From contig CALDHM010000006.1 in the NCBI GenBank assembly GCA_937941455.1, forward strand, positions 16,213 through 80,212: DNA of 64,000 nt, read 5' to 3'. How positions within the stretch are numbered: position 1 is the stretch's first letter; every line of letters starts with the position of its first letter. The notes beneath the pieces are model-generated. The model saw only the letters and a program-made list of their open reading frames with translations, ran no database searches and had not been told where the DNA came from. Made by a program: the position numbers and the translations under genes. The DNA comes from an uncultured Pirellulaceae bacterium. GTDB lineage: Bacteria > Planctomycetota > Planctomycetia > Pirellulales > Pirellulaceae. This document shows positions 37,641 through 47,495 of the stretch, one piece after another.

Positions 37641-38927
37641 ATGCACTCCCGAAGACCTGGAAAAATTACTTCGCCGATTGTTTCGTTGAGCACCAGCTAC
37701 GTGAGACTGATCCCGCTGGGCTTGTTGATTGGCGCCGCTGGCCTGGGCTTGGCATATTTCATGTCGATCCCTCAAGGGGGATTGAAGCGCTTCAGCTATT
37801 CCTACCTTGTGACCTACTGCTCGCTGCTGTCGATGTCGGTGGGCTGCCTGTTTTTCGTCACCGTACAACACCTCACCCGGGCCGGCTGGAGCGTCACGGT
37901 CCGGCGGATAGCCGAAATTTTCGCGATGTGTTTGATTCCGATGTTCGTGCTGTTCTTGCCGATCCTCCTCCCGGTGATGATGCAACGCGATGACGTCTAC
38001 CAATGGGTCAATCCAGCCTGGCTGGCCGGAGATCGCGAAATGTTTCGCGAGATCAAGAATGCCTACTTGAATCCGACCTGGTTTGCGGTGCGGATCGTGA
38101 CCTATTTCGTGATTTGGGGGATGATGGCCTACAGCTTCTTCGGCAAGTCGCTGCAGCAAGATAAAACGGCCGATCCCCAGTTGTCGCGGAAAATGCAGAA
38201 GTCGGCGACCTGGAAAATGATCATCCTCGCCGCGACCATCGTGTTCGCCTCGTTCGATTTGGAAATGTCGCTTTCGCCGCGTTGGTTCAGCACGATGTTT
38301 CCCGTTTACTTTTTCGCTGGCGGCGTGATGAGCGCGATGGCGGTCTTGATCCTGACAGCCGCCTTGTTGCAACGATCGGGGCGTGTCACTGATGAAATCA
38401 CGGTCGAACATTATCATGATTTGGCAAAGCTGACCTTCGGCTTCATTTTCTTCTGGGGTTATATCGCCTTCAGCCAATTCATGCTGATCTGGTACGCGAA
38501 CCTTCCTGAGGAAACATTCTGGTACAAATTCCGCATGGGTGATTCGGCATCGTCCGGCTGGATTTTCTGGTCGCTGATGTTGCTGTTTGGGCATCTGCTG
38601 ATTCCGTTCTTGGCGATGATGGCGCGGACGGTTCGGCGCAACAAAACCTACCTATTGTTCGCCACGATTTTCATTTTGTGCATGCACTGGGTAGATCACT
38701 TCTGGATCATCATGCCTCAGCTGAATATTACGATGGGTGCGACGGATGTGTCTGGCAGCGACCCGGCGGCTAATCCGTTGCCGTTCAGCTGGCTGATCGA
38801 CGTGCCCTGTGCGATTGGCTTGTTAGGGGTTTACGTTGCGATGTTCTCGGCGATCGCCGCCGATCGGCCGCTGGTACCCCTGCATGATCCGCGCCTGGAA
38901 GAAGCGCTGAATTATCGAAACGCTTGA
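37641..38927 (+). CDS. actF: Alternative complex III membrane subunit (ActF)
   Basis: This 428-residue polytopic membrane protein has about ten hydrophobic segments, including FSYLVTYCSLLSMSVG near residue 50, RWFSTMFPVYFFAGG near 215 and FGFIFFWGYIAFSQFMLIWYANLPEE near 265. It is the second NrfD-related membrane subunit of ACIII, thought to be related to ActC. Its position after ActDE matches the known operon order. Confidence 0.92.
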   Translation: MHSRRPGKITSPIVSLSTSYVRLIPLGLLIGAAGLGLAYFMSIPQGGLKRFSYSYLVTYCSLLSMSVGCLFFVTVQHLTRAGWSVTVRRIAEIFAMCLIPMFVLFLPILLPVMMQRDDVYQWVNPAWLAGDREMFREIKNAYLNPTWFAVRIVTYFVIWGMMAYSFFGKSLQQDKTADPQLSRKMQKSATWKMIILAATIVFASFDLEMSLSPRWFSTMFPVYFFAGGVMSAMAVLILTAALLQRSGRVTDEITVEHYHDLAKLTFGFIFFWGYIAFSQFMLIWYANLPEETFWYKFRMGDSASSGWIFWSLMLLFGHLLIPFLAMMARTVRRNKTYLLFATIFILCMHWVDHFWIIMPQLNITMGATDVSGSDPAANPLPFSWLIDVPCAIGLLGVYVAMFSAIAADRPLVPLHDPRLEEALNYRNA

Positions 38928-38968
38928 TTGATTTATTGTCCTGAGATTTTCTGATACTGGTTTAAAAC

Positions 38969-39292
38969 ATGGAAACGACTCTCGATCAACTTCATTCGGT
39001 ACCGGACAAACCCAGCTACGATGACGTGAATACGACGGCCGTTTACATGGTCGGACTCATCAGCGCGATTTTGACGGTCGTAATCATCGCTGTCGTGCAG
39101 GGATTCACTTATCAAATGATCAACCGGACAACAGCCGAGAAGGATGAAACATATCATGAACTGTGGGTCGCTCCGGTGATCCAGGAGCAACGCCGGCATT
39201 TACAAGGGGACGAAAAGGGGACAATTTCGATCGCCGAGGCCATGAAGTTGGTCGTGGAGGAATACGGTAAAACCTCGCGAGGAGGCAAGTAG
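38969..39292 (+). CDS. Small one-helix membrane protein of the respiratory operon
   Basis: This 107-residue protein has a single transmembrane helix near residues 27-50 (YMVGLISAILTVVIIAVVQG) and a polar C-terminal tail. I know no named family for it. Its place between actF and the SCO gene suggests an accessory or assembly role in ACIII or oxidase, by context only. Confidence 0.75.
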   Translation: METTLDQLHSVPDKPSYDDVNTTAVYMVGLISAILTVVIIAVVQGFTYQMINRTTAEKDETYHELWVAPVIQEQRRHLQGDEKGTISIAEAMKLVVEEYGKTSRGGK

Positions 39293-39390
39293 GTCGATGT
39301 CGGCGGCCGTTAGCCTTGCGGTTCACCTTACGGGTAACGAAATGTTGGAGCGAGTTTGCCTGCCGATAGTTTTAGAAGAATAGTTAAACG

Positions 39391-40293
39391 ATGCCAACAA
39401 CAACAGCAAAATATGATTTGCTTGACTGGTCCCAAGTGGCCCGGTTGGTTTGTTGGCTGACAGTAGCGTCGATCGCACTTCTGGCGGCGGCGAGTTTGTC
39501 GGCCCAGGTTCAGTCGAAGGTTCCGCAGGAAGAAGAGGGAACAGGGATTGAGCCGCAAGAGGGCAAGATGATTTCGCCCAACTGGTCCTTCACCGACGAG
39601 CAGAATCGGTTCGTACGAATGAAGGATTATTTTGATGGCAAGCGACCGATCATCCTTTCGTTCAACTATTCGGATTGTCCGAAGCTCTGCAGTGTTCAAT
39701 TGGAGAAAATGGCGCTGGCGCTTCGGGATGTGCAACTGCTGGCGGACAAAGATTTTCAAGTAATCTCCGTTTGCATCGATCCGACCGAAACACCCAAACG
39801 AGCACGGGAAGCCAAGGAAAAATTCACCACTTACTACAACAAGCCGGAATACAACGGCGGCTGGCACTTTTTGACCGGCAGCGAGGGGCAGGTACGCGGG
39901 TTGGCCCAGCAATGTGGGGTAACCTACAAATACATTCCCGAACAGCGGCTGTACTCGCATCCGCCGGTGTTTTTACTTGTTTCGCCCGCAGGCAAAATTG
40001 TAAGATACATTTATGGCCTCGAATACGAACCGAAAACGATACGGCAAGCGTTGATCGAGGCGGCAGAGGGAAAAATCGGTCCCTCGATCAACCGCTTGGA
40101 GTATTTGATTGGTTGCTACATGTACAACGACTCGACCGGTCAATATACATTCCAAGCCATGGCGTTGATGCGGATCGGAGGCTTGCTGACCATTTTCGGC
40201 CTGATGGTCGGCTTGGTTCCGTACTGGTTTTGGCGGCGGGGGCACTCACAAAAGATACCTGTCGAACAAACACAAACTCAACTTAGTTCTTAG
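39391..40293 (+). CDS. SCO1/SenC family copper chaperone
   Basis: This 300-residue protein has an N-terminal hydrophobic helix, a thioredoxin-like SCO domain with the copper-binding CPKLC motif near residue 95 and the His of YSHPPVFLL near 190, and a C-terminal transmembrane helix near 268. SCO proteins load copper into the CuA site of oxidase subunit II, which is the next gene. The extra C-terminal helix is less common in the family. Confidence 0.9.
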   Translation: MPTTTAKYDLLDWSQVARLVCWLTVASIALLAAASLSAQVQSKVPQEEEGTGIEPQEGKMISPNWSFTDEQNRFVRMKDYFDGKRPIILSFNYSDCPKLCSVQLEKMALALRDVQLLADKDFQVISVCIDPTETPKRAREAKEKFTTYYNKPEYNGGWHFLTGSEGQVRGLAQQCGVTYKYIPEQRLYSHPPVFLLVSPAGKIVRYIYGLEYEPKTIRQALIEAAEGKIGPSINRLEYLIGCYMYNDSTGQYTFQAMALMRIGGLLTIFGLMVGLVPYWFWRRGHSQKIPVEQTQTQLSS

Positions 40294-40307
40294 ACGAGAA
40301 ATTTGAA

Positions 40308-41609
40308 ATGCTCGCGAACCTGCTTTTGATGGCTCAAATCGACGATTTTACGGAGGCTACCAAGCACTCCGAAACGGCGCACTACTTTTTTCCCGACCAA
40401 GCGTCGACGTTCGCGCCGCAATCCGATTTCCTGTACTTGGCCATTTTTTGGATCTCCACCTTTTTCTTTGTCATGATCGTGGGGCTGATGTGCTATTTCG
40501 TGGTCAAGTATCGCCGCCGTCCGGGCGTTAGACCCGAACCGAGCGCGTCGCACAACACGACAATCGAGATTTTGTGGTCTGTTATTCCGAGCATCATTCT
40601 CGTGTGGATCTTTTACGAAGGTGCGGTCGGCTTTCTGGATTCGCGAATCGTTCCTGACGGCGCGGAAGAGATCCAGGTAGAGGCCAGCAGCTTTGCATGG
40701 ACATTTATCTATCCTAATGGCGATACGACGGATAGCTTGCACCTGGTACAAAATCGTCCCGTCAAATTGACATTGCGTTCTCGCGACGTGCTCCACAGCC
40801 TGTTTATTCCGGCGTTCCGCCAAAAGATGGACGTGGTGCCCGGACGCTTCACCTCGTTTTACGTGGTGCCCAATCGGATAGGTCGCTACCGTATTTACTG
40901 CACCGAGTACTGTGGAAACGGTCACTCGATCATGCGGAGTTATTGCCAAGTCCACGCGACCGACGCCGATCGGCTGCAGAATACCGAGTGGAAAAAGGCG
41001 GAGAAACCACCCTCCATCAATGGCCAGCGGATCTGGAAAATCTACTGCGCTGGTTGCCATTATATCGATGGCCGCCGGAACACGGGCCCCCCGCTGAACG
41101 AAGTGTGGGGGACCGAACGCACGTTCACCGACGGCTCCCGCCGGATGGCCGACGAAAACTACATCCGCGACTCGATCTACGATCCGAACAAGCAAATCGT
41201 CGCCGGCTATGAAGCGAAAATGCCGACCTTCAAAGGCAAGTTGTCCGAAGAGGACATCAGCCATGTAATTGCGTTCCTCAAGCTCAAGGACGGCATGGCA
41301 TCGCTTACTCCCGAGACGGCCAAAGATAAGCCGGGAGATGTGGTGATCCCAGCCGCGGACAACCCGGCCCCTGCGGCCGATGGGGGAGCGGCAGGCAATC
41401 CGGCCGACCAAGGAGCCGCTGCGAACCAGAGTGGCGATAATGGAGCACAAGCGGCTGACGCGACAGCTCAGCCCGATGGCAGGGATAACAAGACTGATAA
41501 TACCGGTGCCGACGAGACCACGACGGAAAATAACGATGCGGGATCCTCCGGTGGCGAGGCCAAGGAAGGCTCGCAATCGTCCGGTGGCGGCGACGGACTG
41601 AATCATTAA
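40308..41609 (+). CDS. coxB: Cytochrome c oxidase subunit II with fused cytochrome c
   Basis: This 433-residue protein has two N-terminal hydrophobic helices, the CuA domain with [12 protein letters not shown] near residue 203, and a c-type heme domain with CAGCHYIDG near 246 and a Met ligand in AKMPTFKG near 305. This is the caa3-type layout. The last 90 residues are low-complexity, rich in Ala, Gly, Asn, Asp, Gln and Ser with no hydrophobic stretch. Electrons from ACIII or cytochrome c enter here. It is 15 bases after the SCO gene. Confidence 0.93.
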   Translation: MLANLLLMAQIDDFTEATKHSETAHYFFPDQASTFAPQSDFLYLAIFWISTFFFVMIVGLMCYFVVKYRRRPGVRPEPSASHNTTIEILWSVIPSIILVWIFYEGAVGFLDSRIVPDGAEEIQVEASSFAWTFIYPNGDTTDSLHLVQNRPVKLTLRSRDVLHSLFIPAFRQKMDVVPGRFTSFYVVPNRIGRYRIYCTEYCGNGHSIMRSYCQVHATDADRLQNTEWKKAEKPPSINGQRIWKIYCAGCHYIDGRRNTGPPLNEVWGTERTFTDGSRRMADENYIRDSIYDPNKQIVAGYEAKMPTFKGKLSEEDISHVIAFLKLKDGMASLTPETAKDKPGDVVIPAADNPAPAADGGAAGNPADQGAAANQSGDNGAQAADATAQPDGRDNKTDNTGADETTTENNDAGSSGGEAKEGSQSSGGGDGLNH

Positions 41610-41649
41610 ACAATCAAATACTTTCGTTCCAATTTTTTGGGTTACTCAT

Positions 41650-43377
41650 ATGGCTACTGCAGACGTCAGAAGAGAGTTGTTCGGTCACGCCGAGCAAACC
41701 AACTACCTCACCCATAGTCGAGGCTTTTTATCTTGGGCGTTGACCCTGGACCACAAACGGATCGGCATCATGTACTTGGTGGGTGTATCCGCGGCGCTGA
41801 TCATCGCGGGTATTTTTGCCTTAATGCTGCGGGCGCATTTGTACTACGCCAACGGTACTTTCGCCGATGCCAGCTGGGGTCTGCTGCAGGTGGACAATGC
41901 CCGCTACAACCAACTCTTCACCCTGCACGGGGCGATCATGGTGTTTTCGTTCATCATACCGAGCATCCCGGCCGCGCTGGGCAACTTTGTGTTGCCGATG
42001 ATGCTCGGTGCCAAGGACGTGGCGTTCCCTCGATTGAATCTAGCCAGTTTTTACCTGTGGGTCATCGGGACCGGTTTCTTGGTCGCCGCCTTGTTGACGA
42101 CCGGCCTGGACACGGGTTGGACGTTCTACACCCCGTACAGCATCCGCACGTCGACCCACGTGGTGTTCGCGACTTTCGGGGCGTTCGTTCTCGGTTTCAG
42201 CTCGATTTTCACGGGCATCAATTTCCTGGTGACGATCAACACGATGCGGCCGCGGGGCATGGATTGGTTCCATATGCCGTTGTTCTTGTGGGCCTTGTAC
42301 GCGACCGCCATTATCCAGGTCCTGGCGACTCCGGTTCTGGGCATCACCTTGCTGCTGCTGATTGCCGAGCGGGTGATGGGAATCGGCATCTTCGATCCGG
42401 ACATGGGGGGTGACCCGGTTCTGTTCCAGCACTTTTTCTGGTTCTACTCGCACCCGGCGGTATACATCATGATTCTGCCGGCGATGGGGGTGATCAGCGA
42501 ATTGATTTCAGTTTACTCTCAAAAGCGGATATTTGGTTACACGTTCATCGCCTTTTCGTCTGTCGCCATCGCCTTGTTGGGCTTCCTCGTGTGGGGTCAC
42601 CACATGTTCACTAGCGGCCAATCAGTGGTGATGTCGATGATCTTCAGCGCGATTACGTTCTCGGTCGCCATTCCGTCAGCGGTCAAGGTTTTCAACTGGC
42701 TGGCAACGCTCTACAAGGGCTCGATTCTGCTCAGCACGCCGATGTGCTATGCCCTGTCGTTCATCTTTTTGTTCGGGATTGGCGGCTTGACTGGTTTGTT
42801 CTTAGGGGCCTTGGCAACCGACATCCATCTGCACGACACCTATTTCGTCGTAGCCCATTTTCACTATGTGATGGTTGGTGGCACGTTGACGGCGTTGTTC
42901 GGTGGACTGTTCCATTGGTGGCCGAAAATGTTCGGCCGCATGTACGATGACTTTTTGGGGCGGATCGGTTGCTTCTTGGTGTTTCTGGGATTCAACCTGA
43001 CCTTCTTCCCGCAGTTCGTGATGGGCTCGCGGGGGATGCCGCGGCGCTATGCGACCTACGATTTGGAGTTCCAAGTCTTCCATCAATGGTCGACGATCGG
43101 GGCGTTTGTCCTGGGGATCGGCATCGTCCTTTCCTTCGGAGTGCTGATCTATGCTGCTCTGTATGGTCGCAAGGTTACGGGCAACCCGTTCGGCGCAGCG
43201 TCCCTGGAGTGGCAGTCGAGCTCGCCTCCTTCGTTCCACAACTTCGATCACAAACCGATCATCAATGACCCCTATGACTTTGATTCGCTGGTTTACGACG
43301 AAACCTTGGATTCGTTCGTGCTCCGCGAGTTTATGGATCCGAAACAAGTTCCTGAGCGACAACCGGTGGCTCACTAG
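41650..43377 (+). CDS. coxA: Cytochrome c oxidase subunit I (A2-type heme-copper oxidase)
   Basis: This 575-residue protein has twelve or more hydrophobic segments and all heme-copper ligands: HGAIMVF for heme a, the CuB/tyrosine helix [23 protein letters not shown], and [19 protein letters not shown]. The YSHP form in place of GHPEVY marks the A2 subgroup, as in caa3 oxidases, where the channel glutamate is replaced. It reduces oxygen to water and pumps protons. Confidence 0.95.
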   Translation: MATADVRRELFGHAEQTNYLTHSRGFLSWALTLDHKRIGIMYLVGVSAALIIAGIFALMLRAHLYYANGTFADASWGLLQVDNARYNQLFTLHGAIMVFSFIIPSIPAALGNFVLPMMLGAKDVAFPRLNLASFYLWVIGTGFLVAALLTTGLDTGWTFYTPYSIRTSTHVVFATFGAFVLGFSSIFTGINFLVTINTMRPRGMDWFHMPLFLWALYATAIIQVLATPVLGITLLLLIAERVMGIGIFDPDMGGDPVLFQHFFWFYSHPAVYIMILPAMGVISELISVYSQKRIFGYTFIAFSSVAIALLGFLVWGHHMFTSGQSVVMSMIFSAITFSVAIPSAVKVFNWLATLYKGSILLSTPMCYALSFIFLFGIGGLTGLFLGALATDIHLHDTYFVVAHFHYVMVGGTLTALFGGLFHWWPKMFGRMYDDFLGRIGCFLVFLGFNLTFFPQFVMGSRGMPRRYATYDLEFQVFHQWSTIGAFVLGIGIVLSFGVLIYAALYGRKVTGNPFGAASLEWQSSSPPSFHNFDHKPIINDPYDFDSLVYDETLDSFVLREFMDPKQVPERQPVAH

Positions 43378-43442
43378 TTTCGATCTGCAAAATTTCCCTT
43401 TGATTTACCAGTTTATTTGGCGAACATATAGCGGAGCCGATC

Positions 43443-44474
43443 ATGGCGTTAGCCGAAAGCACCCAAGAACATCACGAGCATCATGAACACGGTGAGTTCA
43501 TCGCGCACCATTTCGATACGCCGGAGCAGCAGTTTGATTCCGGGAAGCTCGGGATTTGGATTTTCTTGGTTACGGAAGTTCTCTTTTTCAGCGGCCTGTT
43601 CGTGGCCTACACGTTGTGGCGCTATCACCACCCACAAATCTTCGAACAGGCCCACGTGCATCTCGATAAGTATCTGGGTGCGGCGAACACCGTCGTGCTG
43701 CTATTCAGCAGTTTGACGATCGCCTGGGGCGTCCGCTGTGCGCAGCTTGGCAAGAACCAGGCGGTGGCGATCTTGACCCTGATCACCATGGTCTGCGCGG
43801 CCATCTTTATTGGGGTCAAGGCGGTCGAGTACAGCCATAAATGGGATATGGGGATCTTGGTCCGCAGCGCGTTCACTTACGATGGATCGGGCCATCACCA
43901 TGAGGCGACGTTGCCGATCGCCAAGTCGTTGGGCGTTTCGGACTGGTTGATTTGGTTGAGTATCGTTCCCACGATTCTCCTGGTCGGTTTCGCGTTCCTG
44001 TCCACGTTCATGTATTTAACGCAGAAGCCTTTATGGGGGAAATTCTGGGCGGGTATGGTCGTCACGATCGGCGGCTACTTTTTGGGAGCCATTGCTGGCC
44101 ATATCTACATGAAAGTCACCGACGGTGGTGTGGGCGGCAAGCACGTCCGAGCTCACTCGGAACCGTTGGTGTTGTTGGCTGCCTCCGACGAACAGAAGCA
44201 TGGTGACGACCACGATCACGCGCAGGACCACACCGCGAAGCAAAAGCTGGATCGGGACATCGGGATCTTTTTCAGCATTTACTACTGCATGACCGGCCTG
44301 CACGCTATTCACATCATCGCTGGAATCGTGGCCCTGTCGTGGATCTTCTATCGCAGCCTGGCGAATCACTGGAGGCCCGACTATTTTGGCCCGGTCGATT
44401 ACGTTGGCTTGTACTGGCACTTGGTTGACTTGATTTGGATCTATTTGTTCCCGATGCTCTACCTGATCGACTAG
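43443..44474 (+). CDS. coxC: Cytochrome c oxidase subunit III, enlarged
   Basis: This 343-residue protein opens and closes like subunit III: GIWIFLVTEVLFFSGLFVAYTLWRY near residue 35, TGLHAIHIIAGI near 285 and GLYWHLVDLIWIYLFPMLYL at the end. Between about residues 140 and 275 there is an insertion with two extra hydrophobic segments and a His/Asp-rich loop (KHGDDHDHAQDHT), which makes it much longer than the usual 200-270 residues. Confidence 0.92.
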   Translation: MALAESTQEHHEHHEHGEFIAHHFDTPEQQFDSGKLGIWIFLVTEVLFFSGLFVAYTLWRYHHPQIFEQAHVHLDKYLGAANTVVLLFSSLTIAWGVRCAQLGKNQAVAILTLITMVCAAIFIGVKAVEYSHKWDMGILVRSAFTYDGSGHHHEATLPIAKSLGVSDWLIWLSIVPTILLVGFAFLSTFMYLTQKPLWGKFWAGMVVTIGGYFLGAIAGHIYMKVTDGGVGGKHVRAHSEPLVLLAASDEQKHGDDHDHAQDHTAKQKLDRDIGIFFSIYYCMTGLHAIHIIAGIVALSWIFYRSLANHWRPDYFGPVDYVGLYWHLVDLIWIYLFPMLYLID

Positions 44475-44534
44475 CGACGGTGGACGACTGGTGTTGATAA
44501 GGATCGGTTTGATAATTTTTTGAGGTCGATTGGC

Positions 44535-44885
44535 ATGGCAGAACAGCATCACGATCATTCGTTCGCTCATCCAGCTCCGCTGAAATTGTTGTTTACGGTG
44601 TTTTTTGCACTGATCGTTCTGACGATCATGACGGTGGCCCTCGCCACGGTCGATTTGGGACCCTTTGGGATCTGGATTTCGATGACCATTGCGACGATCA
44701 AGGCCGCCTTGGTGGCCTTGTTCTTCATGCATATGTACTGGGACAAGAGCTTCAACGTGCTGGTGTTCCTCTCGTCGTTCTTGTTCGTGGCCCTGTTCAT
44801 TGGTTTGACCATGACCGATACGCAGCATTATCAAAATGCGATTGATGCTTATCCGCGGGCTGCCGACACGGCGATGGGCAATTGA
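44535..44885 (+). CDS. Cytochrome c oxidase subunit IV-type protein
   Basis: This 116-residue protein has a His-rich N-terminus and three hydrophobic helices, with ATIKAALVALFFMHMYWD as the family-typical segment. Subunit IV (CyoD/CtaF-like) stabilises the oxidase. The ATG at 44535 was chosen; an in-frame TTG at 44520 adds five residues. Confidence 0.88.
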   Translation: MAEQHHDHSFAHPAPLKLLFTVFFALIVLTIMTVALATVDLGPFGIWISMTIATIKAALVALFFMHMYWDKSFNVLVFLSSFLFVALFIGLTMTDTQHYQNAIDAYPRAADTAMGN

Positions 44886-45318
44886 GCCAACCCCGATGTT
44901 CGTAGCACCCGGTGGTTGGCCGAGAAGTGGGAAGGCCCGAGCTGGGGAATGGCTGGCCCGCGGGGTTGATAGCCCTCGTTCTCCCGTTTCGTTCGGCCCG
45001 CGGGGTTCGTTCCGCCAAGGTGGACAATTAACAAACGCGTCTATCAGCTCGGGGAGTGGCTGGCCAGTACCCGTTGATGTTGATTTGTTTGTCTGGCGCC
45101 TCGGGTTGAATCTCTGTCTTCTTCGTTGTGGGGATGGTCCGAACGGACACAAAACAAATATTGGGAAATTGGCCCGTTGGAATGGGTTGCCAGCGGGTAT
45201 TCGTCGGCGGTTATTCCGCTGGATATAAAATTACCACATCGCATAGAGCTCGTCCGACGCGATTGGCAACGTACGAGACAGTCGTCCTGCATTGCGAACC
45301 ATTCCCAACGAGTTGGGT
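44886..45318. other. Gap inside the oxidase block, no recognised gene
   Basis: This 433-base stretch has short open frames on both strands without family features. It holds repeated CCCGCGGGGTT-type GC-rich elements near 44956 and 44997. The promoter of the second subunit III-like gene may lie here. Confidence 0.4.
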
Positions 45319-45918
45319 ATGTTAAAAGAATCCTTCCATCTCGTGACTGCTCGGCGCGATCATTATCAAGCCAAGCTATTGTTCCTGATTTTCATTGCGT
45401 CGCTGGGTATGTTTTTTATTGCGGCGCTATGGGCTTACATCGTGATTCGTCGGCAGAGTTTCGAGCCGATCCCGGTGCCTTACCTCGAGCTGAAACTTCC
45501 GTCATCGCTGTGGCTAAGTACGCTGGCGCTCCTCGGTACCAGTTTTTACTTGGAACGGGCTTGTTGGTTCGTGCGCCGCCAATTGCTCGAGCCGTTTCAA
45601 AAAAATTTGATCTATGCTGCTGTTCTCAGTCTGCTGTTCGTATTGATTCAATCGTTTGGATTGTCAGAACTTTTCCGCATCCATTTCGCAGTCGCTGACG
45701 GATCGCACAAAGCCTACGGGATGAGCTTCACGTTAGCGTTCGTGCATATCTTGCATGTCGTCGGCGGCATTGCCTTCTTAGGTTACGTTTTGGTTCAAAG
45801 CTATCGAGGCCGCTACGACCATGAACGCTTTTGGGCCGTCAAGCATTGTGCCGGCTACTGGCACTTCCTCGACGTCGTCTGGATCGCCATGCTGCTGACG
45901 TTCACTCTCGTTCGATAA
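45319..45918 (+). CDS. Second, short cytochrome c oxidase subunit III-like protein
   Basis: This 199-residue protein has five hydrophobic helices and the subunit III family segments MSFTLAFVHILHVVGGIAFLG and CAGYWHFLDVVWIAMLLTF near the end. It is shorter than the enlarged subunit III gene 845 bases upstream and lacks its insertion. It could be an accessory subunit of the same oxidase. The ATG at 45319 was used. Confidence 0.85.
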   Translation: MLKESFHLVTARRDHYQAKLLFLIFIASLGMFFIAALWAYIVIRRQSFEPIPVPYLELKLPSSLWLSTLALLGTSFYLERACWFVRRQLLEPFQKNLIYAAVLSLLFVLIQSFGLSELFRIHFAVADGSHKAYGMSFTLAFVHILHVVGGIAFLGYVLVQSYRGRYDHERFWAVKHCAGYWHFLDVVWIAMLLTFTLVR

Positions 45919-45972
45919 CAACTGCCGAACTCCCGAGGCAACCTGCGAACGGCGTCTGGCAAACATGGCGGC

Positions 45973-46680
45973 CTACTCGCGGCGGGAGAGAAGGCCGGAG
46001 CGCCAGAGGAAATAGAGGAGAGTCAGCAGTGTTTGGATAAAGGCCGCGACGTAGGTCAAGGCGGCGGCGTTCAGGACCTTGTCGACACCCTCTCGTTCGG
46101 CGGGGCTGATGATGCCCGCTTCGACGACCAAGGCCTTGGCTCGGGCGCTGGCGTTGAATTCCACCGGGAGCGTGACGAGCTGGAACAGAAGCATTCCGCC
46201 GAACAAGACGAGACCGACCAGAAAGATCATCTTGCCCAAGACGCTGCCCCCGGCCATCAGCGCCAGACCGATCATGAGCGCGTACATGCTGAACGGGCTA
46301 CCGAATTGCACGATCGGGACAAGGGCCGACCGCATTGCCAGGGGGTAATACCGTGTCGCATGTTGGATGGCGTGGCCGGCCTCGTGGGTGGCAACTCCCA
46401 AGGCGGCTACCGAGTGGCTGTCATAGACAGGCGGCGACAACGCCAACCGCTTATTAACCGGGTCATAGTGATCTGACAAAAAACCGTCGACACGGACGAT
46501 CTCGACATCCCGGATGCCCGCCCGATCCAACAGCATTTTGGCCGCTCGCGCTCCGGTGATACCGCGAGCCGAGGGAACTTGGGAATAATGCTGGAAGCGA
46601 GAATTCACCAGGTAACCGGCGTACATCGAAAGGAGCAAGCCCGGGCCAATGAATAAAAAGTAGATAGGGTCGATAAACAT
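45973..46680 (-). CDS. Membrane zinc metallopeptidase (YugP-like)
   Basis: This 235-residue protein starts with a hydrophobic helix, has the zinc motif ATHEAGHAIQH near residue 100 (HExxH) and two or three further helices, ending in a basic tail. It belongs to the YugP/zinc metallopeptidase group of integral membrane proteases. It converges with the oxidase block. Confidence 0.9.
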   Translation of the reverse strand: MFIDPIYFLFIGPGLLLSMYAGYLVNSRFQHYSQVPSARGITGARAAKMLLDRAGIRDVEIVRVDGFLSDHYDPVNKRLALSPPVYDSHSVAALGVATHEAGHAIQHATRYYPLAMRSALVPIVQFGSPFSMYALMIGLALMAGGSVLGKMIFLVGLVLFGGMLLFQLVTLPVEFNASARAKALVVEAGIISPAEREGVDKVLNAAALTYVAAFIQTLLTLLYFLWRSGLLSRRE

Positions 46681-46829
46681 ATGAAAGTGTTATGGTCTCT
46701 GTAGGTTGATCGTTGTTTGACAGAAATGCGAATGATTCGGCAGTCGTCCTCTGCCCCGCTTCTGCCGCTGGGCCAAAGGCTGCCTTGCCACGCTGCGGGC
46801 ACCGATTCATCGCCCGCTGGTGCCAAATT

Positions 46830-47495
46830 TTACGTTGCGTCGCCCGTGGGGCAAACGGTGACAAAATAACTCCAGGTCAGCGTAGAGGCCGCAGCGGTCC
46901 AGGGGAGTCGGGGCCGAAGCCGCAGTATACGCTCCTGATTGCTGAGCGATCTGACCGTTTGCTCGGACCGGACGATGAGTCGCACCGTCGAACGCGGATC
47001 GACGACCGCGATTTCGTCGGAATTTTGGACGTCGAATTCGGCGAGTGGTTCCACCAGGCGGTAGGTCGTGCCGACCCAACCCAAGCCTTTCTCTGCGCGG
47101 AGAGCCCATTCGACGAGCCACGCGGCAGCCGCCCCTGCTGGAGCCGGTTGGCGAGCGAACGATGCGGACCAATGACCGCAACCTGCTGAGCCGAGCCCCC
47201 AGGTTACTGGCCCCTGGGGAAGCGTTTGCGAATGGATCTGCTGCAAAGGTGGCGAAGGGGGCCAGGCGTCGTCGGCCGTTCCCTCCACGGATTCGAGCAA
47301 GGGGATAAACTGCGACCCGCTCTGCCAGCCGATCTGATGAGCGTAGCGGTCATTGGCTGCGAAGAAGCGGATCAGCAGCGACGTGGCCGTGAGATCGGTG
47401 GTGGCTGGAGCCGTCGGGTCGGCTTGGTAAAGCGAACGTCGGTCACGCCCTTGTTGCCCAGCTCCTTGCGAGGCGGCTTGATCATCATTCGTCAT
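46830..47495 (-). CDS. Hypothetical protein coupled to prfB
   Basis: This 221-residue protein of unknown family is rich in Ala, Gln, Ser and Trp with no clear transmembrane helix. The ATG at 47495 overlaps the last codons of prfB in another frame, so it is probably translated by coupling. I do not recognise any domain; it may be restricted to planctomycetes. Confidence 0.6.
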   Translation of the reverse strand: MTNDDQAASQGAGQQGRDRRSLYQADPTAPATTDLTATSLLIRFFAANDRYAHQIGWQSGSQFIPLLESVEGTADDAWPPSPPLQQIHSQTLPQGPVTWGLGSAGCGHWSASFARQPAPAGAAAAWLVEWALRAEKGLGWVGTTYRLVEPLAEFDVQNSDEIAVVDPRSTVRLIVRSEQTVRSLSNQERILRLRPRLPWTAAASTLTWSYFVTVCPTGDAT

